Origin: an uncultured Chloroflexota bacterium
GTDB taxonomy: Bacteria; Chloroflexota; Dehalococcoidia; Lucifugimonadales; CAJXCD01
Direction of reading: 5' to 3'
Length of the DNA: 64,000 bases
Assembly: GCA_913051545.1 (NCBI GenBank)
Contig: CAJXCD010000004.1
Coordinates: 1-64,000, forward strand
Below the pieces are notes generated by a model. The model was not told the origin of the DNA. It did no database searches and was given only the letters and a program-made list of their open reading frames with translations. Of the stretch, positions 26,892 through 36,877 are shown piece after piece. The position numbers and the translations under genes are program-made. Each line of letters opens with the position of its first letter. Position 1 is the stretch's first letter.

Positions 26892-27761
26892 ATGAAGATA
26901 ATCAGATACTTGGCACCTTTGAATGGACATCCTGAAGTGGGAATACTTGTTGGACAGTCAATATATGAAATTCCAGCAGTTTGTGGAAATCCTATACCAT
27001 TATTGTTATTAGACTCTCAGGGGCTTGAAAAAATTTCCGAGCAAGCCATAACAAAACACGAGATATCTGACGTTAAGTTATTGTCCCCTGTGTCAAAACC
27101 AAGGAAAATATTTGCGCTAGCCGCTAATTACCATCCACATGACAAATGGCTAGATATTGACGTAGATGTAGAAACCCCAACCGTTTTTTCTAAACCAATA
27201 ACGGCTATAATTGGCCCTGACGAAACTATACCCTGCCACGCAATAGCCACTAGAGTAGTAGAAGAAATAGAACTAGGGGTTGTGATAGGGAATCCAGGCA
27301 GAAATATCCCTGTCAGCAAAGCCTTCGAACATGTTTTTGGATACACAATAATGAACGACGTTTCTGCTAGGTCACTGGGGTTTTCTGAACTTCGCAAAGA
27401 TACCCCATCAAAACATTGGTTTGACTGGCTAAATGGCAAGTGGCTAGACGGATACTGCCCTGTAGGTCCCTGGATAGTACACAAGAGTGAGATAGAAAAC
27501 CCAAATGACCTAGAAATCACTACGAATGTGAACAATACAATTAAGGTACAAGGCACAACAAAACGAATGAAATTTGACATACAAAAACAGATAGCTTATT
27601 TGTCAAATATTTGTACCTTAGAGACGGGTGATTTAATTGCAACTGGCGTTGTTCCTTTACGTGAAGGTCAAGATGAAACAATGCTCAATCCTGGAGATCA
27701 AATAGAAGGTGCAATTGATGGTATAGGTATCCTAAAAAACACTTTTGGGTACCCAAGCTGA
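26892..27761 (+). CDS. Fumarylacetoacetate hydrolase-family protein
   Basis: A 289-residue member of the FAH superfamily, which cleaves or decarboxylates beta-dicarbonyl acids with a divalent metal. The conserved core is present: FALAANYHPHDKW, then metal ligands Glu-x-Glu in VVEEIELGVVIG, and Asp in YTIMNDVSARSLG. It ends with the typical LETGDLIATGVV. The N-terminal 60 residues are a small lid domain. Start ATG at 26892 with AAAGGA. The next gene, a ThDP enzyme, starts 13 bases after its stop, so the two likely act in one catabolic route. Exact substrate cannot be told. Confidence 0.88.
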   Translation: MKIIRYLAPLNGHPEVGILVGQSIYEIPAVCGNPIPLLLLDSQGLEKISEQAITKHEISDVKLLSPVSKPRKIFALAANYHPHDKWLDIDVDVETPTVFSKPITAIIGPDETIPCHAIATRVVEEIELGVVIGNPGRNIPVSKAFEHVFGYTIMNDVSARSLGFSELRKDTPSKHWFDWLNGKWLDGYCPVGPWIVHKSEIENPNDLEITTNVNNTIKVQGTTKRMKFDIQKQIAYLSNICTLETGDLIATGVVPLREGQDETMLNPGDQIEGAIDGIGILKNTFGYPS

Positions 27762-27774
27762 AAGGAATACTCCG

Positions 27775-29415
27775 ATGAATCCTGCAGAAAATTCTACCAG
27801 AGTTACCGTGGAACACAAAGTGGCTGCGGCCTTAAAGAGTAATGGTGTCCCATACGTATTTGGAATGCCTGGAGGAGGTAGCTCCATCGATATGATAGAA
27901 GCATGTCGATCTGAAAACATACCCTTCGTGCTCCTCCAACATGAAACCTCAGCCGCATTGATGGCCGTCGTATGCGGAGAATTGACAAATACATGCGGTA
28001 TCTCTCTCTCAATAATGGCCACTGGTGCAGCAAACCAAACAGGAGGTGCAGCATATGCCTACTTAGAGCGTCATCCTCTTATATGTATAACTGAATGCTA
28101 TGGACCTGTTGAAATGCCGCTTATGTCTCTACAAAAAATTGACCACGCGCTCGCTTTTTCAGCATATTGTAAAGAATCCATAACATTGGGTGAGTCGGAT
28201 GCAGACTTGTACGTCGATAAAGCTATCCAGATCGCCAAATCAGAGCGACCTGGACCTGTACACATTGACTTCCCTTTAAACGTAGGTCAATCCAGTAGTT
28301 CTTCGTTAAGTAAGTCACTTGATGAAAATAATCCACAAAATGTTTGCGGTGACCTAGATAAGGTGGTCGATTCGATAAATAGTTCACAAAAGCCATTAGT
28401 CATAGTTGGCCCAGTAGCATTAAGACAAGAAGCTGGAGATCAAATCCTGGATATTGTAGATAAATTGCAAGCTGCTGTAATGGTTACTTCTAAAGCACGC
28501 GGGATTATATCTGAGGATCATCCACTGTACGCAGGGATTATGTCAGGTGTATATACAAAAGGAACCCTAGAAGAGCGTATCGTATCCAAAAGTGATGCAG
28601 TAATAGCAATTGGACTTGATCGAATGGAACTTCTTAGCCCATGGAAGCACAAACAGCCAATTATAACCTTAGACGCCATTGAAATAGATGAAAACGAAAC
28701 TGTAGGGCAACCAGTTGCTTCCGCATCTGGGTCACTCCCAAATTTGCTACGTTCTGTCTCAATTGGATTACAAAGTCGAAGTACCTGGAATCATGAAGAA
28801 GTGAGTATGTTTTGGAGTCAGGCAATGGGTGAATTGGGAGCACACCGTAATCATTTGAACGCTACTTCTGTATTATTACACGCTCGAAAAGCTGCTCCAA
28901 AGGACTCAATAGTTACTGCAGAAGCCGGGGTTTATGGTAGGGTAAGCCTATATGCTTGGAAGGTTTACGAACCTAAAACATATTTTGATTCAAGTGGAGC
29001 TAACACAATGGGATTCTCCATCCCAGCTGCACTAGGAGCAAGCCTAGTTAAACCACGACAAAAAACCATTAGCCTAGTAGGCGATTCTGGATTTCTTATG
29101 AGAGCTTCAGAACTCGAAACAGCCGCACGATTAAACCTAGCTCCTATAATTATAATTTTTGATGATGCCACACTGGGAATGATTCGTATCAAACAGCGCT
29201 CTAAAGGATACAAGAGAGATGGTGTAGACCTTGCACAAACAAATTTTGTAACACTAGCGGAAAGTTTTGGAGGACAAGGCTGGGAGGTACGTGATTTACA
29301 CGAATTTGACTCTGCCTTCAAGATAGCATTAGATTCACATCGGATGAGCGTGATAGACGTCCGAGTAGATCCTGATGAATATGCCAGCCATATCAAACCC
29401 ATAAGAGGCATTTAA
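27775..29415 (+). CDS. Thiamine diphosphate-dependent enzyme (acetolactate synthase-like)
   Basis: A 546-residue ThDP enzyme with the three domains of the acetolactate synthase/benzoylformate decarboxylase group. The catalytic Glu is in LLQHETSAALMA near residue 50; the central domain has KPLVIVGPVALRQ; the ThDP-Mg segment is SLVGDSGFLMRASELETAAR ending IIFDDATLG. Classical enzymes have GDG and NN at the two ends of that motif; here they are GDS and DD, so the metal site is unusual and the reaction may differ from acetolactate synthesis. Start ATG at 27775 with AAAGGA. It follows the FAH-family gene closely. Confidence 0.85.
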   Translation: MNPAENSTRVTVEHKVAAALKSNGVPYVFGMPGGGSSIDMIEACRSENIPFVLLQHETSAALMAVVCGELTNTCGISLSIMATGAANQTGGAAYAYLERHPLICITECYGPVEMPLMSLQKIDHALAFSAYCKESITLGESDADLYVDKAIQIAKSERPGPVHIDFPLNVGQSSSSSLSKSLDENNPQNVCGDLDKVVDSINSSQKPLVIVGPVALRQEAGDQILDIVDKLQAAVMVTSKARGIISEDHPLYAGIMSGVYTKGTLEERIVSKSDAVIAIGLDRMELLSPWKHKQPIITLDAIEIDENETVGQPVASASGSLPNLLRSVSIGLQSRSTWNHEEVSMFWSQAMGELGAHRNHLNATSVLLHARKAAPKDSIVTAEAGVYGRVSLYAWKVYEPKTYFDSSGANTMGFSIPAALGASLVKPRQKTISLVGDSGFLMRASELETAARLNLAPIIIIFDDATLGMIRIKQRSKGYKRDGVDLAQTNFVTLAESFGGQGWEVRDLHEFDSAFKIALDSHRMSVIDVRVDPDEYASHIKPIRGI

Positions 29416-29434
29416 AGTAGAATTATATAATTTG

Positions 29435-30046
29435 ATGAACAGAGCAAGTTTCAGAAATGTAATCTCAGCATATTTCGAATCACCAGCGACAAGATTACTC
29501 ACGTTTCTAAGAATCACCCCTAATGCCTTAACAGCTATAGGATTAATTACCGCTATTGGGAGCGGATATGTTATTAGTCAAGGATATCTAGCAATTGGTG
29601 GTGTCGGAATTGTTATAGCCGGAGCATTTGATATGTTAGACGGATCACTGGCACGATCCACAAACAAAACTACGCAGTTTGGCGCATTCTTAGACTCCAC
29701 AGCAGATCGTTTTTCAGAAATAGTTATATTACTAGGAACCTTGATGTATTTCCAAAACAACTCTTATCCGACAGGAGTGATATTAGTATACCTAACCCTA
29801 TCAAGCTCTATAATGGTCAGTTATGTCAGAGCGCGTGCTGAATCGATAGGAATACTTGAAAAAACTGGACTGATGACGCGACCAGAACGAGTGATTATAC
29901 TAGCATTGGGATTGATATTATCTCATTGGTGGGAAAATGGTATATTGGTTGCATTAGTAACTATATTTGTACTAGGATCGTTTACTGTTATACAGAGAGT
30001 TCTAGTAGTTTGGAAGCACCTTTCAAAACAAAATTCTAGTAAATAA
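29435..30046 (+). CDS. CDP-alcohol phosphatidyltransferase
   Basis: A 203-residue membrane enzyme with the diagnostic motif D-x2-DG-x2-AR-x8-G-x3-D-x3-D, read here as DMLDGSLARSTN followed by GAFLDSTADRFSE. Members join CDP-diacylglycerol with an alcohol such as glycerol-3-phosphate or inositol phosphate. About five or six hydrophobic segments surround the motif. Its size and the long C-terminal membrane part resemble the phosphatidylinositol-phosphate synthase branch, but I cannot exclude phosphatidylglycerophosphate synthase. The ATG at 29435 follows an in-frame TTG by one codon. The gene starts 19 bases after the ThDP enzyme. Confidence 0.88.
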   Translation: MNRASFRNVISAYFESPATRLLTFLRITPNALTAIGLITAIGSGYVISQGYLAIGGVGIVIAGAFDMLDGSLARSTNKTTQFGAFLDSTADRFSEIVILLGTLMYFQNNSYPTGVILVYLTLSSSIMVSYVRARAESIGILEKTGLMTRPERVIILALGLILSHWWENGILVALVTIFVLGSFTVIQRVLVVWKHLSKQNSSK

Positions 30047-30059
30047 CTATATCTTATCT

Positions 30060-31571
30060 ATGAAACATAAAATGCTGCATATTAAACCCAATCTGGGATC
30101 CTGCATCTATAAAGTCTCAAAGTACAAAATTCCACTATTCATTGCAACCCTAGCTGCGATGTTTTTGACGAATGTTAACGCTGACACCATTGAAATCGAT
30201 GACATACTAATCGAATCTAGTGTGGTAAGTGAATTCCCAGAAGGTATTCGTATTAAAGCAAAGGTGAGCGGAAAGAATGAGATAAGCTCCATAGCATTCC
30301 GTTTTACGGTTGGTCAGCGCCCTAGAGCTAGTTATACATATCTCTGTCCTGTAGAAAGCATAGGCGCCCAATCAGGGATAGATTGCGCCAATATAGAACC
30401 AGGATTTACAGTGGAAGGAGAATTGTTCTGGAGAACAGATATTGGGGGGAGGTACATACCACCCGGCACAATTATCACCTACACTTTCGAAATAACCGAT
30501 TCGGAAGGAATTCGAGAAACCAAAAAGCAGGAATTCATCTACCATGACTCTCGATTCCAATGGGATGAAATAACTAAAGGTCCAATCACTATTGCATACC
30601 ACGGCCCTGTGAAAACTCGAGCCGAACTGTTACTTAAAGCAATGCTAGATACCTTAAAAGTCATGGGGCCTCTTCTTGGAACTGGAACTGAGGCACCTAT
30701 AAGAGCCACAATGTATAACAATACCAAGGAGATGCTAGGGGGATTACCACCAGGTAGTACAACGATAAGAAGGGAACTTATTACCGCAGGTCAGGCATTT
30801 TCAGACGCAGGTATAGTACTAACTCTAGGTAGCGGAAATGATGCTGAAGGGACAGCATCACATGAAGTTACACACATCCTAGTTCACCGAGCAGGACATA
30901 ATCCAGTTAGGAATGTTCCTGTATGGCTTAACGAAGGGTTAGCAGAATACGGTAACATAAAACCGGGATTCTCATACGATATAGCGCTGGAATTCGCACT
31001 AGCAAATGACAGACTTTTGCCTGTAATGCGTCTTGGTTCTATGCCCGGCACCCCAGAAGATGCAATTATATTTTATGGTCAATCACGTAGCATAGTTAAG
31101 ATGATGGTGAATGAACTAGGACGGGATAAGATGAAAGAACTAATGGCAGAACTAAAATCGGGTATAAACATGGAAGATGCCGCAGTAAATGTATACGGAT
31201 TAACCCTAATTGAAATTGAGAATATGTGGAGAGATAGTGTAGGTGCCCCAGAATATGTGCCACCAGTAAAAGGGCGCGAAATACCTACAGCAGTTCCACT
31301 ACCAAATGTACTCCTTTACAGCCTCACACCACAGCCAGAGACAGAAACAATAGGTGATAGTGGCGATAAATCAATTGAGATACTTACTGAAAATTCTACT
31401 GAACCTTCAACAGATACAAATAGTGAGTCACTATCAATAGAGTCTAAAAATGCATCGTCATCTATATTCAGTGGAATCTGCTCGAGTCCCGGTCCATCAG
31501 CTGACGCTTTCATGACCACTATGTTGATCGGACTCGGGTTAATGGCTTTACGCAAACGTATACGCAAATAA
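30060..31571 (+). CDS. Secreted gluzincin peptidase (peptidase MA-like) with C-terminal anchor
   Basis: A 503-residue protein. A signal-like hydrophobic segment (IPLFIATLAAMFLTNVNA) lies at residues 22-40, then a beta-rich domain. The protease motif is ASHEVTHILVHRAGH (HExxH), with the third ligand in VPVWLNEGLAEYGN, the usual peptidase MA arrangement. A low-complexity Ser/Thr/Glu linker follows, and the end reads FSGICSSPGPSADAFMTT, then a hydrophobic helix and RKRIRK. That Cys-hydrophobic-basic tail looks like a C-terminal sorting signal of the CTERM kind. The gene begins 13 bases after the lipid enzyme. A surface-displayed protease is the best guess. Confidence 0.78.
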   Translation: MKHKMLHIKPNLGSCIYKVSKYKIPLFIATLAAMFLTNVNADTIEIDDILIESSVVSEFPEGIRIKAKVSGKNEISSIAFRFTVGQRPRASYTYLCPVESIGAQSGIDCANIEPGFTVEGELFWRTDIGGRYIPPGTIITYTFEITDSEGIRETKKQEFIYHDSRFQWDEITKGPITIAYHGPVKTRAELLLKAMLDTLKVMGPLLGTGTEAPIRATMYNNTKEMLGGLPPGSTTIRRELITAGQAFSDAGIVLTLGSGNDAEGTASHEVTHILVHRAGHNPVRNVPVWLNEGLAEYGNIKPGFSYDIALEFALANDRLLPVMRLGSMPGTPEDAIIFYGQSRSIVKMMVNELGRDKMKELMAELKSGINMEDAAVNVYGLTLIEIENMWRDSVGAPEYVPPVKGREIPTAVPLPNVLLYSLTPQPETETIGDSGDKSIEILTENSTEPSTDTNSESLSIESKNASSSIFSGICSSPGPSADAFMTTMLIGLGLMALRKRIRK

Positions 31572-31637
31572 ACCCCATGTCAGTTACAATCATAACTAAA
31601 CATCTTGATAAATTAGAAGATGTTATATAGGGCAACA

Positions 31638-32639
31638 CTAACGTGTACGAGGGTTAAATACGTCATTAAGTGCATCCCCTAATAAATTCCAGGATAATAA
31701 TAATATCCAGGCTACAAAGCCAGGGGCAAATAACATCCACGGCTCATTTCTCAAAGTACCTATATTTCCTGCCTCTAAAAGCATTCTACCAAGGCTAGGT
31801 CTAGGGGGCTGAATCCCAAGTCCTATCCAACTGAGAAATATCTCTGTACCAATAAATACTCCCATACCCATTGTTACGCTAACTAAAATTGGACTCATTG
31901 CATTGGGAAGTAAGTGTAAGAACATTATTCTTTTAGTAGAAGCTCCTATTGCCCTGGCTGCTTCTATATGTTGCGATTCCCTAAGATACAGTATTTGACC
32001 TCGGAGTAATCGGGCTAATCCTATCCACCCGAAACTAACTAAGGCTAAAGATATTACTATATAATCTACGAATCCTGATGTTATCAATCCGTCAAAGAAG
32101 GTATTATCCTCGAGCCATATAACCCATTCCCTTATACGGGGACCCAGTGTTGATGCGATAATTATAACCATAAAAAATTCTGGGAAAACCGCGGCTATCT
32201 CACCCGTACGCATTATTAAAGAATCTATTTTTCCACCAAAATATCCTGCTAATAACCCAAGTGTAAGACCAATAGGCAAAGCTCCTGTTAACATTGCTAC
32301 AACTGTAAGTAATACTGTGTTCTGTATTCCCCACAGTATTCTCGTAAAAATATCTCGACCAGCTCGATCTGTGCCTGCTATATGAGAATTATTCCAAAAA
32401 TTACCAACGCCACCACTTATATCTACGGACGGAGATTCCCTAATGTGGCTGTAATCCTGCTCCTGATAGCCGTAAGGACTTATCCACGCAGCAAATATTC
32501 CTGCAAGGTATACAACCACCAACGTCACCATGCAGACAACTGCTAATTTTTTTCGAAGTAGCCTAGACCAGGCTCGAGCAAAATGCCCCCTGCTACGTTG
32601 TCTTTTTTCAGCTACCGATGCTAGTTCTCGAACTGCCAT
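31638..32639 (-). CDS. Oligopeptide-type ABC transporter permease (DppC/OppC-like)
   Basis: A 333-residue inner-membrane permease with six predicted helices. An N-terminal cytoplasmic stretch rich in Arg (RQRSRGHFARAW) precedes the first helix, as in DppC. The ABC-interacting EAA loop is YLRESQHIEAARAIGASTKRI, and the final helices end AWILLLSWNLLGDALNDVFNPR, a typical DppC end. The ATG at 32639 is one option; a TTG at 32651 adds four residues. It follows the DppB-type gene by about 20 bases, so the two permeases form a heterodimer. Confidence 0.92.
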   Translation of the reverse strand: MAVRELASVAEKRQRSRGHFARAWSRLLRKKLAVVCMVTLVVVYLAGIFAAWISPYGYQEQDYSHIRESPSVDISGGVGNFWNNSHIAGTDRAGRDIFTRILWGIQNTVLLTVVAMLTGALPIGLTLGLLAGYFGGKIDSLIMRTGEIAAVFPEFFMVIIIASTLGPRIREWVIWLEDNTFFDGLITSGFVDYIVISLALVSFGWIGLARLLRGQILYLRESQHIEAARAIGASTKRIMFLHLLPNAMSPILVSVTMGMGVFIGTEIFLSWIGLGIQPPRPSLGRMLLEAGNIGTLRNEPWMLFAPGFVAWILLLSWNLLGDALNDVFNPRTR

Positions 32640-32663
32640 AATTCCATACAAATCCTGTATTTT

Positions 32664-33611
32664 CTAATTTAAATTGGATTCAGAGTCATATCTAATCCTC
32701 GGATCAATCATTGCATATGCTATATCCGCTAAAAGGGTACTTAAACCAAAGGCCGCTGCTCCTATCAATGTCACGGCCATTATCACAGGATAATCACGGT
32801 TAAATACAGACTCCACTACAAAGCGTCCTATGCCTGGAATCCCCATAATAGTCTCTGTAATAAACGAACCTCCTATCAGCCCAGCAAGTGAAAACGCCAT
32901 CACAGTAACTACTGGGATAAGAGCGTTCCGTAAGACATGTATCCTATCGACTTGAAATATTGAAAGCCCCTTGGCTCGTGCGGTGCGTACAAAATCCTGT
33001 CCCATTACATCAAGTGTGCTGGCTCGCATAAGCCGCAATAACCCTGCTATTTGAAACACCCCCATTGAAATTACTGGGACGACTATCCTCAAGTCAAAGA
33101 TGCCACCCCACCCAGAGCACGGTATCCATTTAACATACCTACAGAAAAACCACAACAGGGAAGGTACCGTAACCATTATAGGAATTGCTCCTAGGATTAC
33201 AGCGATCGCAACTATAGTAGGATCATCCCAACGACCCTGACGGTGTGCTATGTAAAATCCCAACGGGAGCGCCAACACAACAACTATCGCAGTAGCTACA
33301 AGTGCGAGTTGAGCAGAAACCCACATTTTCGGAAGTATAATGTCTCTTACAGGCTGGCCTCTAAATCTGAGACTTTCACCAAAATCACCCCTCACAAAAT
33401 TCCACATATACTCACTGTACTGTACATGGAAGGGTCGATCTAGGCCTAGTTCTTTACGCATCCTATCAGCAGTCTCAGGATTGTAACGGGCACCCATCAT
33501 TACTATCACAGGATCCCCTGGGCCGTACGTTCCAAGAGTAAACACGAACAATGAAGCCACTGTCATTAAGACTGGGAGCCACAACAAACGCCGAATTGCA
33601 TATTTAAACAT
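32664..33611 (-). CDS. Oligopeptide-type ABC transporter permease (DppB/OppB-like)
   Basis: A 315-residue permease with six helices. The N-terminus RRLLWLPVLMTVASLFVFTL is the typical DppB signal anchor. A periplasmic stretch contains GDPVIVMMGARYNPETADRM; the EAA loop is DFVRTARAKGLSIFQVDRIH, and the family end GSFITETIMGIPGIGRFVVES is present. Substrates are peptides or nickel-like ligands; the binding-protein gene upstream decides specificity. It lies 107 bases after that gene and just ahead of the second permease, so all three share one message. Confidence 0.93.
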   Translation of the reverse strand: MFKYAIRRLLWLPVLMTVASLFVFTLGTYGPGDPVIVMMGARYNPETADRMRKELGLDRPFHVQYSEYMWNFVRGDFGESLRFRGQPVRDIILPKMWVSAQLALVATAIVVVLALPLGFYIAHRQGRWDDPTIVAIAVILGAIPIMVTVPSLLWFFCRYVKWIPCSGWGGIFDLRIVVPVISMGVFQIAGLLRLMRASTLDVMGQDFVRTARAKGLSIFQVDRIHVLRNALIPVVTVMAFSLAGLIGGSFITETIMGIPGIGRFVVESVFNRDYPVIMAVTLIGAAAFGLSTLLADIAYAMIDPRIRYDSESNLN

Positions 33612-33718
33612 CAGCGCAATACCATTTCCATATAAAGCCCGACTTGAAGCACAAAAACCAGAATGGCTTCAATAACATTATATCTTTAATAGCGATTCAG
33701 GCATCCCTATAATACCAA

Positions 33719-35524
33719 TTACTCAATCCGTATCTGGCTAAGCTTTGGAACAATCATCGGAGTTAGCTTATAACCCTTCACATACGATTTCACAAGGGCA
33801 TACCTATCACCAGTGAACCACAGTGGAACCCATGCTGCATCCTCAAGAATCATATTTTCAGCCACATGATACATCTGAACTCGAGCCACTGGATCCTGCT
33901 CGATACGAGCGGCTTCAAGTATAGAATCTACTTCTGGATTAGAGTACCCATTGTGGTTAATACTACTTTCGGAATGAAAAAGTATGTCCAGAAAGTCTTG
34001 CGGGTCAGGATAATCTGCTGACCAACCCAAACCAGCAAAAGCCTGGAACTTTTTCCTGTCAAGGTCCTCAAGATAAGTAGCCCATTCTGCCTGATCAATT
34101 TCTACAACTATTCCTAAAGTTTGTCGCCACATTTCAATTATCACATCAAGATCTAGACCTACAGTTCCACCAGTACCAGGTACGGTAATCACTATTCTCG
34201 GTGTGCCCGAACCAGTGTTTGGATTTGAAGCCAATAGTTCTTGTGCTAAATCATAGTATGTAGTCCCTGGCTGTATATCTTTCAAATAGTCAGGATAACC
34301 AGATTCACCTACTAGCTTAACAGCTAATTCTGGATCGAATCTCAATCCTGATACATCTGGGTTATATCCTGGGAATCTAGGTGGAAGAATCCCGTACGCC
34401 GGCTGAACTAAGTCTGATAACACTTCTTTCGCTATAAGCTCTTTGTCCACTGCATGATTTAATGCCTGACGAAATTTTCGATCACTTAACGGATTCTCTA
34501 AACCATTAATTTCTTTTTTTGTGTTAAATCCAATATATGAAACGGTGAATCCAGGAGGAGCGACTACTAACTCTTGATTAAGCGGTTCTTCGGGATCTAA
34601 AACACGCTCCAAATCAAAAAGACTCACTCCTGTTATATCTATTTCATCATTCTCATACATAGCCATAGCTTGACCACCAGCTAAATTCATGTCAATCCTG
34701 GCCACAGTGGGAGGCTCTCGATAATAATCATCGTTCCTCAACAAAATTATCCTCTCCCCTATACGATACTCATCAAGTTTGAATGGGCCGGTTCCTATCG
34801 GATCTCCTACCCACCAATTCCTGCCGCCTGCCTCTACAACATTACGATCTACAACGTATGCAGTCGGATAGGTCATCTTTGCTAAAAAATAGGCCTTTGG
34901 TGCATCCACTGTTATCTGCAAAGTGAGATCATCAATAACTTTTATCCCTGAAATACTATCTGCCTCACCCCTGATATATTCCATAGCTCCGACTATGTCA
35001 TTTAGATATGTATCAGCCACAGGAGAAGCAGTCACTGGATCAGCTGCTCGTTCAATAGACCATTTAAAGTCCTCAGCCTTTACCTGACGTCCATTATGAA
35101 ATTTGACGTTGTCTCTAAGATTAAAGGTATATGTATTACCATCAATACTCCAACCCTCTGCAATATCTGGCACTAGGTTCAAGTCCGTATCCAGAGCAAC
35201 AAGTCCACTAAACACTTCAACGACTATCCCCGCTGATGTCGTATCAGATGTCAAATGTGGATCCAGCGTTGGTGGATCTGCCCATAATCTCCGAAATGCT
35301 CCTCCGGAAGGACTATCGACTAGAGATGCTATAGAAGCTTCACTACTTGAAACGATATCTCCTTTATCTTCATTAAGCATTACAGACCCAGAGGCAACTT
35401 CTCCAGATTGACTCGCATCATCTGATAAGACTACCTCAGAATCTTCCGTAACCTGACCACATGCAACAACCGCTAACAAAACATATACGATTAATATCCT
35501 ACTTAATTTATGCATTTTCACCAT
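33719..35524 (-). CDS. ABC transporter substrate-binding lipoprotein (family 5)
   Basis: A 601-residue solute-binding protein. The lipoprotein signal ends LLAVVACG, followed by a Ser/Glu-rich linker. The family-5 core starts near residue 80 (RRLWADPPTLDPHLTSDTTS) and includes GWSIDGNTYTFNLRDNVKFHNG, a signature of DppA/OppA proteins, and a C-terminal AWVPLWFTGDRYALV. It should be tethered outside the membrane and deliver peptides or similar compounds to the permeases downstream. ATG at 35524 or 35515. It starts 34 bases after prfB on the same strand, yet no ATP-binding subunits follow the permeases. Confidence 0.92.
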   Translation of the reverse strand: MVKMHKLSRILIVYVLLAVVACGQVTEDSEVVLSDDASQSGEVASGSVMLNEDKGDIVSSSEASIASLVDSPSGGAFRRLWADPPTLDPHLTSDTTSAGIVVEVFSGLVALDTDLNLVPDIAEGWSIDGNTYTFNLRDNVKFHNGRQVKAEDFKWSIERAADPVTASPVADTYLNDIVGAMEYIRGEADSISGIKVIDDLTLQITVDAPKAYFLAKMTYPTAYVVDRNVVEAGGRNWWVGDPIGTGPFKLDEYRIGERIILLRNDDYYREPPTVARIDMNLAGGQAMAMYENDEIDITGVSLFDLERVLDPEEPLNQELVVAPPGFTVSYIGFNTKKEINGLENPLSDRKFRQALNHAVDKELIAKEVLSDLVQPAYGILPPRFPGYNPDVSGLRFDPELAVKLVGESGYPDYLKDIQPGTTYYDLAQELLASNPNTGSGTPRIVITVPGTGGTVGLDLDVIIEMWRQTLGIVVEIDQAEWATYLEDLDRKKFQAFAGLGWSADYPDPQDFLDILFHSESSINHNGYSNPEVDSILEAARIEQDPVARVQMYHVAENMILEDAAWVPLWFTGDRYALVKSYVKGYKLTPMIVPKLSQIRIE

Positions 35525-35558
35525 CCTGATTCTAAAAAACTACCTCGTAAACTTACTA

Positions 35559-36675
35559 CTAAGAATCTGACTTTTTCCCTACAGTAGTTGAAAGATATGC
35601 TTCGATAAAGCCATCCAAATCACCATCCAATACAGCTGAAGAATCCGAAGTCTCAAAATCTGTACGATGGTCCTTCACCATGTGATACGGATGGAGTACA
35701 TAACTACGTATCTGATTTCCCCACTGTGGTGATACGTGGTCGCCTTTGATTTTTGCAGTCTCTTTAGATTTAGCTTTAGTCTCTAATTCAACAAGACGTG
35801 ACATTAATATCTTAAGTGCTATTGTTTTGTTCTGGTACTGCGAACGCTCATTTTGGCAACTTACCTTTATCCCGGTTGGTATATGGGTTATGCGAACGGC
35901 CGTTGAATTTTTTTGCACACTCTGACCACCAGCTCCACCAGCTCGGAAAACTTCTATATTAAGATCCGATGGATCTATAGTAACATCAACTCCTTCCTCT
36001 ACCTCAGGTAGAGCTTCCAACAATGCAAATGACGTATGACGGGCATGATCGCTATCAAATGGAGAAAGACGCACTAATCTGTGAACTCCTCGTTCTGCTT
36101 TCATATATCCATAGGCATAATCACCTGACACTTGAATAACGACACTTTTTATACCGGCCTCCTCCCCCGTTGAGACATCCAGTATTTCACCTTCAAACCC
36201 TCGTCTCTCTACCCATCTTAAATACATACGCATTAAAATCTGTGCCCAATCCTGAGATTCAACTCCACCAGCACCGGAATGAATCGCCACAATAGCATTC
36301 CTACGGTCATACTGCCCCGAAAGTACTAATTGAAACTCGAGGGAATCAACCTTTTTGCAAACTTCAGATATTTCTTCACTAACTGAATGCTGAATGGTGT
36401 CATCTTGTTCATCAATTGCCAGAGTAATCAACTCATCAATTGAAGTAACTTGATTTTCAAGACCTCGCCACTGATCGACCTTGGATTTTAAAGTCGCCAA
36501 CGTTTTCATTTTTGCCTGTGCTGAACGTGTATCGTCCCAAAAGGAAGAACTATAAGTCTCCTTTTCTAATAACGTTATTTTACTTTCATCATTAACCATG
36601 TCAAAGACGCACCATGATTTCTGATATACGCTCTCTCAAATCTATCAGTGACCTCTTAAGCTCATTTAATGACAT
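35559..36675 (-). CDS. prfB: Peptide chain release factor 2, with programmed +1 frameshift
   Basis: RF2 recognises stop codons UAA and UGA. The main frame (from 36602 down) carries the SPF codon-recognition motif (RLSPFDSD) and the GGQ motif (RAGGAGGQSVQKN). The first 24 codons lie in another frame: ATG at 36675, preceded by GAGGG, reads MSLNELKRSLIDLR and continues to CTT, followed by an in-frame TGA at 36603-36601 and then C. Shifting by one base at CTT-TGA-C gives Asp and joins the main frame, giving about 371 residues, the usual RF2 length. The ORF starting at 36599 alone would lack the N-terminus. An SD-like ATGGTG lies three bases before the CTT. This is the classic autoregulated RF2 frameshift. 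Confidence 0.95.
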
Positions 36676-36877
36676 AACGCCCTCTGCAAATTTGGATTGT
36701 TAAGATATAAAACGAACTCCCTCAGTAACAGTTAGCTCGATGATATAAGCTACTCTAAGTATACATCTATTTGAAATTTGAAAAACCAAGAATGCCAAGA
36801 CATACACCCTCGACTTTAAAAAAAAGAAATAGATATGCTCAGAGAGAAATAGTAAGACTCACTAATATACTAAGTAA

